From assembly GCA_947624335.1 (NCBI GenBank), contig CANQJX010000020.1, positions 1 to 14,709 of the forward strand: DNA of 14,709 nt. The letters are read 5' to 3'. Shown in pieces: positions 12,516 through 14,709 of this stretch. Source of the stretch: an uncultured Marvinbryantia sp. (GTDB lineage: Bacteria > Bacillota > Clostridia > Lachnospirales > Lachnospiraceae). The translations under genes and the position numbers were made by a program. Below the pieces are notes generated by a model. The model saw nothing but the letters and a program-made list of their open reading frames with translations, did not search any database and was not told the DNA's origin. The number at the start of each line of letters is the position of its first letter. Position 1 is the stretch's first letter.

Positions 12516-13383
12516 TCTTTTGTTCCCCTCTCTTTTTTCTTTTGATGTTTACCCATATTGCAATGAGCGAACCCGCCGCAAGCAGAACAGACAGCGCCTG
12601 CGAAACCGGTATGTTCCCTCCCGGCAGAAAAAGCCGGTCGGTACGGATCCCTTCGATCCACGCCCTTCCGATCCCATATCCCGCCAGATAACACAAAAAC
12701 ACCTCGCCGTGAAACTGTTTCCGTTTCATAAACCACAGCAAAAACAGCAAAAGCGCCAGATTCCAGCAGGATTCGTAAAGGAATGTGGGATGTACCTGAA
12801 TAAAATCCACCCCGTCTATACGCACCATATGATCCAGCATCTGCTGCGTAACGTCCGACCGGCGAACCGCGCCGTACGGCAGCGCCATCGCCAGCAGGCT
12901 GTCCGTATAACCGCCGAATACCTCGCGGTTAAAAAAGTTTCCCCACCGGCCGATTGCCTGTCCAAGCGCAAGTCCCACGCACGCCGTATCCGCCACCAGC
13001 GCAAAATTCCACTTTTTACAGCGCGTATAAATCCATGCGGTCAGTGTGCCGGCCAGCACCGCCCCGTAAATCGCCAGCCCGCCGCCGCGCAGGTTGAAAA
13101 TTTCCAGAGGATGGTCCCGGTACTGCTCCCACGAAAAGATCACATAATAAAGGCGCGCTCCGATCAGGGAACAGATTACGGCGATCAGTCCGAAATCCAT
13201 ATACTGTTCCTCGTTCTGCCCGGTCTTTTTCGCCACGCGCAGAACCAGCCAGAATCCGCTTCCGATTGCAATTGCCATCACAATTCCGTAGTATGCGATC
13301 CGAAATCCAAAAACATTCACCGACTGCCCTACGTTCCTTAACGTAATTCCCAGATTCGGAAATAAAACAGAAGATTCATTCAT
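12481..13383 (-). CDS. lgt: Phosphatidylglycerol:prolipoprotein diacylglyceryl transferase (Lgt)
   Basis: 300 residues with about seven membrane segments. Lgt attaches diacylglycerol to the lipobox cysteine of prelipoproteins, the first step in lipoprotein maturation. Motifs: YYGIVMAIA (31-39), GARLYYV (75-81), GGGLAIYGAVLAG (100-112; Tyr where E. coli has the HGG His, as I recall for many Firmicutes), GQAIGRWGNFFNRE (141-154), VHPTFLYES (197-205) and GIGRAWIEGIRTDRL (237-251). A Lys/Glu-rich cytoplasmic tail follows the last helix. The frame is open to a TTG at 13404 overlapping the ychF stop, but that lacks a ribosome binding site; the ATG at 13383 is preferred although its own site (GGGACG) is also weak, suggesting coupling to ychF. 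The gene's end overlaps the small Spo0E-like gene. Confidence 0.95.
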   Translation of the reverse strand: MNESSVLFPNLGITLRNVGQSVNVFGFRIAYYGIVMAIAIGSGFWLVLRVAKKTGQNEEQYMDFGLIAVICSLIGARLYYVIFSWEQYRDHPLEIFNLRGGGLAIYGAVLAGTLTAWIYTRCKKWNFALVADTACVGLALGQAIGRWGNFFNREVFGGYTDSLLAMALPYGAVRRSDVTQQMLDHMVRIDGVDFIQVHPTFLYESCWNLALLLFLLWFMKRKQFHGEVFLCYLAGYGIGRAWIEGIRTDRLFLPGGNIPVSQALSVLLAAGSLIAIWVNIKRKKRGEQKNEQTKSTEGTN

Positions 13384-13400
13384 ACGACCCGCGTCCCATC

Positions 13401-14498
13401 TCAAACATTAAAGCGGAAAAGGATCACATCGCCGTCCTTTACCACATAATCCTTGCCTTCCAGCCCTACCAGTCCCTTTTCTTTCGCCGCGGAAAGGCTT
13501 CCGCAGTTCAGCAGGTCCTGATAATTGACCACCTCCGCGCGGATAAAGCCGCGTTCAAAATCCGAGTGGATTTTTCCCGCCGCCTGCGGGGCTTTCGTTC
13601 CCTTTCGGATCGTCCATGCGCGCGTTTCCGGCTCGCCCGCCGTCAAATAGCTGATCAGCCCCAAAATCCGGTAGCTCGCCTGAATCAGTTTTTCCAGGCC
13701 GGACTGCGACAGCCCCAGATCCTCCAGGAACATCTTTTTCTCATCCTCTTCCAGTTCCGCGATTTCCTGCTCGATCTTGGCGCAGATTACAAACACCTCG
13801 CTGTTCTGTTCCTTTGCCAGATTGCGCACAGCCTGCACATGCCGGTTGCCTTGCCCGTCGTCGGCAAGGTCGTCCTCGCTGACGTTGGCGGCAAAAATGA
13901 CCGGTTTGCCCGTCAACAGATTGTACCCGGCAAGCCATTCCTGTTCTTCCTCGTCCCCGCAGGGGAAGCAGATCGCCGCCTTTCCCTCCTCCAGATGCGC
14001 CTTTAAGCGTTTTAAAAGCTCCAGCTCCTTTGCCTGCGCCTTATCGTTGCGCGCGCCTTTGGAAGTTTTGGCGATCCTGCGCTCCAGAATCTCCAGATCC
14101 GAAAAGATCAGTTCCAGATTAATCGTTTCGATATCGCGCGCCGGATCTACCTCTCCGTCCACATGAATCACGTTGCCGTCCTCAAAGCAGCGCACGACAT
14201 GCACAATGGCATCCACCTCTCGGATATTCGCCAGGAACTGATTTCCCAGCCCTTCCCCGTGGGAAGCGCCCTTTACCAGACCGGCGATATCCACAAATTC
14301 AATCACCGCGGGCGTTACTTTCGCCGAGTGATACAGATCCGCCAGCTTTTGCAGGCGCTCATCCGGCACGGCGACGACGCCGATATTGGGATCAATCGTG
14401 CAAAACGGATAATTTGCCGATTCCGCCCCCGCCTTTGTCAGCGAATTAAACAGGGTACTTTTTCCGACATTCGGAAGTCCCACGATTCCTAATTTCAT
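13401..14498 (-). CDS. ychF: YchF/OLA1-family ribosome-associated GTPase/ATPase
   Basis: 365 residues, full length. YchF is a conserved Obg-related P-loop nucleotidase that binds ribosomes and, unusually, prefers ATP. It has been linked to stress responses and translation initiation. Motifs: G1 GLPNVGKST (7-15), the switch segment with TIDPN (34-38), G3 DIAGLVKGAS (70-79) and the non-canonical G4 NVSE (205-208) replacing NKxD, which underlies the altered nucleotide preference. A helical insert lies at about 130-180, and a C-terminal TGS domain at about 281-365 ends in the usual GDVILFRFNV. The ATG at 14498 has GAGGAG 5 nt upstream. It lies 56 nt after the methionine aminopeptidase gene. Confidence 0.97.
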   Translation of the reverse strand: MKLGIVGLPNVGKSTLFNSLTKAGAESANYPFCTIDPNIGVVAVPDERLQKLADLYHSAKVTPAVIEFVDIAGLVKGASHGEGLGNQFLANIREVDAIVHVVRCFEDGNVIHVDGEVDPARDIETINLELIFSDLEILERRIAKTSKGARNDKAQAKELELLKRLKAHLEEGKAAICFPCGDEEEQEWLAGYNLLTGKPVIFAANVSEDDLADDGQGNRHVQAVRNLAKEQNSEVFVICAKIEQEIAELEEDEKKMFLEDLGLSQSGLEKLIQASYRILGLISYLTAGEPETRAWTIRKGTKAPQAAGKIHSDFERGFIRAEVVNYQDLLNCGSLSAAKEKGLVGLEGKDYVVKDGDVILFRFNV

Positions 14499-14554
14499 AA
14501 CATCTCCTCTTTTCCTTTCTTTTTAAGCGTTTCCGGGCTTGCGATCTTTGCCCG

Positions 14555-14709
14555 CTAATACGCGAGCACTTCATGGCCATTCTCCGTTACAAGCACCATA
14601 ATCTCCCATTGAGCGGACGGCAGGCCATCTTCCGTATAAATCGTCCATCCATCCTCGTTATCCATCACTACTGCCGCTTTCCCCATGTTTATCATCGGTT
14701 CAATGGTAA
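14555..14709 (-). CDS. map: Methionine aminopeptidase type I, C-terminal fragment
   Basis: About 51 residues at the right edge; the 5' part is outside the window. The enzyme removes the initiator methionine from new proteins using two metal ions. The visible part begins with TIEPMINMG, which contains one metal-ligand Glu. It continues through DGWTIYTEDGLPSAQWE, the last Glu being the second ligand, and ends LVTENGHEVLAY before TAG. Compared with the usual SAQFEHT it reads SAQWEIM, so this is a divergent copy, perhaps a second paralogue. It probably belongs to the same transcript as ychF. Confidence 0.88.
   Translation of the reverse strand, partial: TIEPMINMGKAAVVMDNEDGWTIYTEDGLPSAQWEIMVLVTENGHEVLAY

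Noticed and set aside
12436..13341. 301-residue open frame on the plus strand opposite lgt
   Set aside because: It is a shadow of lgt and of the small Spo0E-like gene; composition is Arg/Gln/His-rich with no recognisable domain.
14534..14554. CGGGC/GCCCG hairpin between map and ychF, considered as a terminator
   Set aside because: Only a 5-bp stem with an 11-nt loop and no T-run on the minus strand; more likely chance or a processing hairpin.
1..14709. CRISPR arrays, tRNA or rRNA genes, insertion sequences, prophage or plasmid features
   Set aside because: No regularly spaced long repeats, cloverleaf-like segments, transposase-like frames or terminal inverted repeats were seen. The window is tightly packed with conserved chromosomal genes in one direction.

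Overview
The window is a Gram-positive, probably spore-forming Clostridia chromosome segment. The combination of gene order, a SpoVD-like transpeptidase, a Spo0E-like small protein and strong AGGAGG-type ribosome binding sites resembles Lachnospiraceae; that family assignment is inference. It covers almost the whole dcw (division and cell wall) cluster. Every credible gene is on the minus strand, so transcription runs from high to low coordinates.

Right end (14709 to 12278): a housekeeping run with the 3' end of a methionine aminopeptidase gene, ychF, lgt, and a 50-residue Spo0E-like gene overlapping the end of lgt. It closes with a clear intrinsic terminator at 12278-12308.

Main cluster (12255 to 114): a sigma-A-type promoter with four 10-bp-phased GTGG-type repeats just downstream (probable MraZ operator) precedes mraZ, rsmH, ftsL, a division-type class B penicillin-binding protein (PBP), a shorter SpoVD-like class B PBP, mraY, murD, ftsW/spoVE, murA and divIB/ftsQ. 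After a 175-bp gap with its own promoter comes the start of ftsZ, cut by the left edge. MurA makes the first committed UDP-sugar, MurD extends the peptide and MraY makes lipid I. FtsW and the PBPs polymerise and cross-link septal or spore peptidoglycan. FtsL, DivIB and FtsZ build the divisome. RsmH and MraZ are the usual head of the cluster. murG, murB, murC, murE, murF and ftsA are not in this interval.

The most interesting signals are regulatory. Between the two PBP genes an 11-bp perfect inverted repeat looks like a terminator, and its 3' arm contains the spoVD ribosome binding site. A candidate sigma-E promoter lies inside it, so that only read-through transcripts would carry the closing arm. 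Directly after spoVD a sigma-A-type promoter overlaps a 9-bp inverted repeat upstream of mraY. Together these suggest spoVD may be a separately controlled sporulation island within a vegetative operon. The mraZ and ftsZ promoters share an identical 13-mer at the -35 region. No mobile elements, CRISPR arrays, tRNA or rRNA genes were seen.
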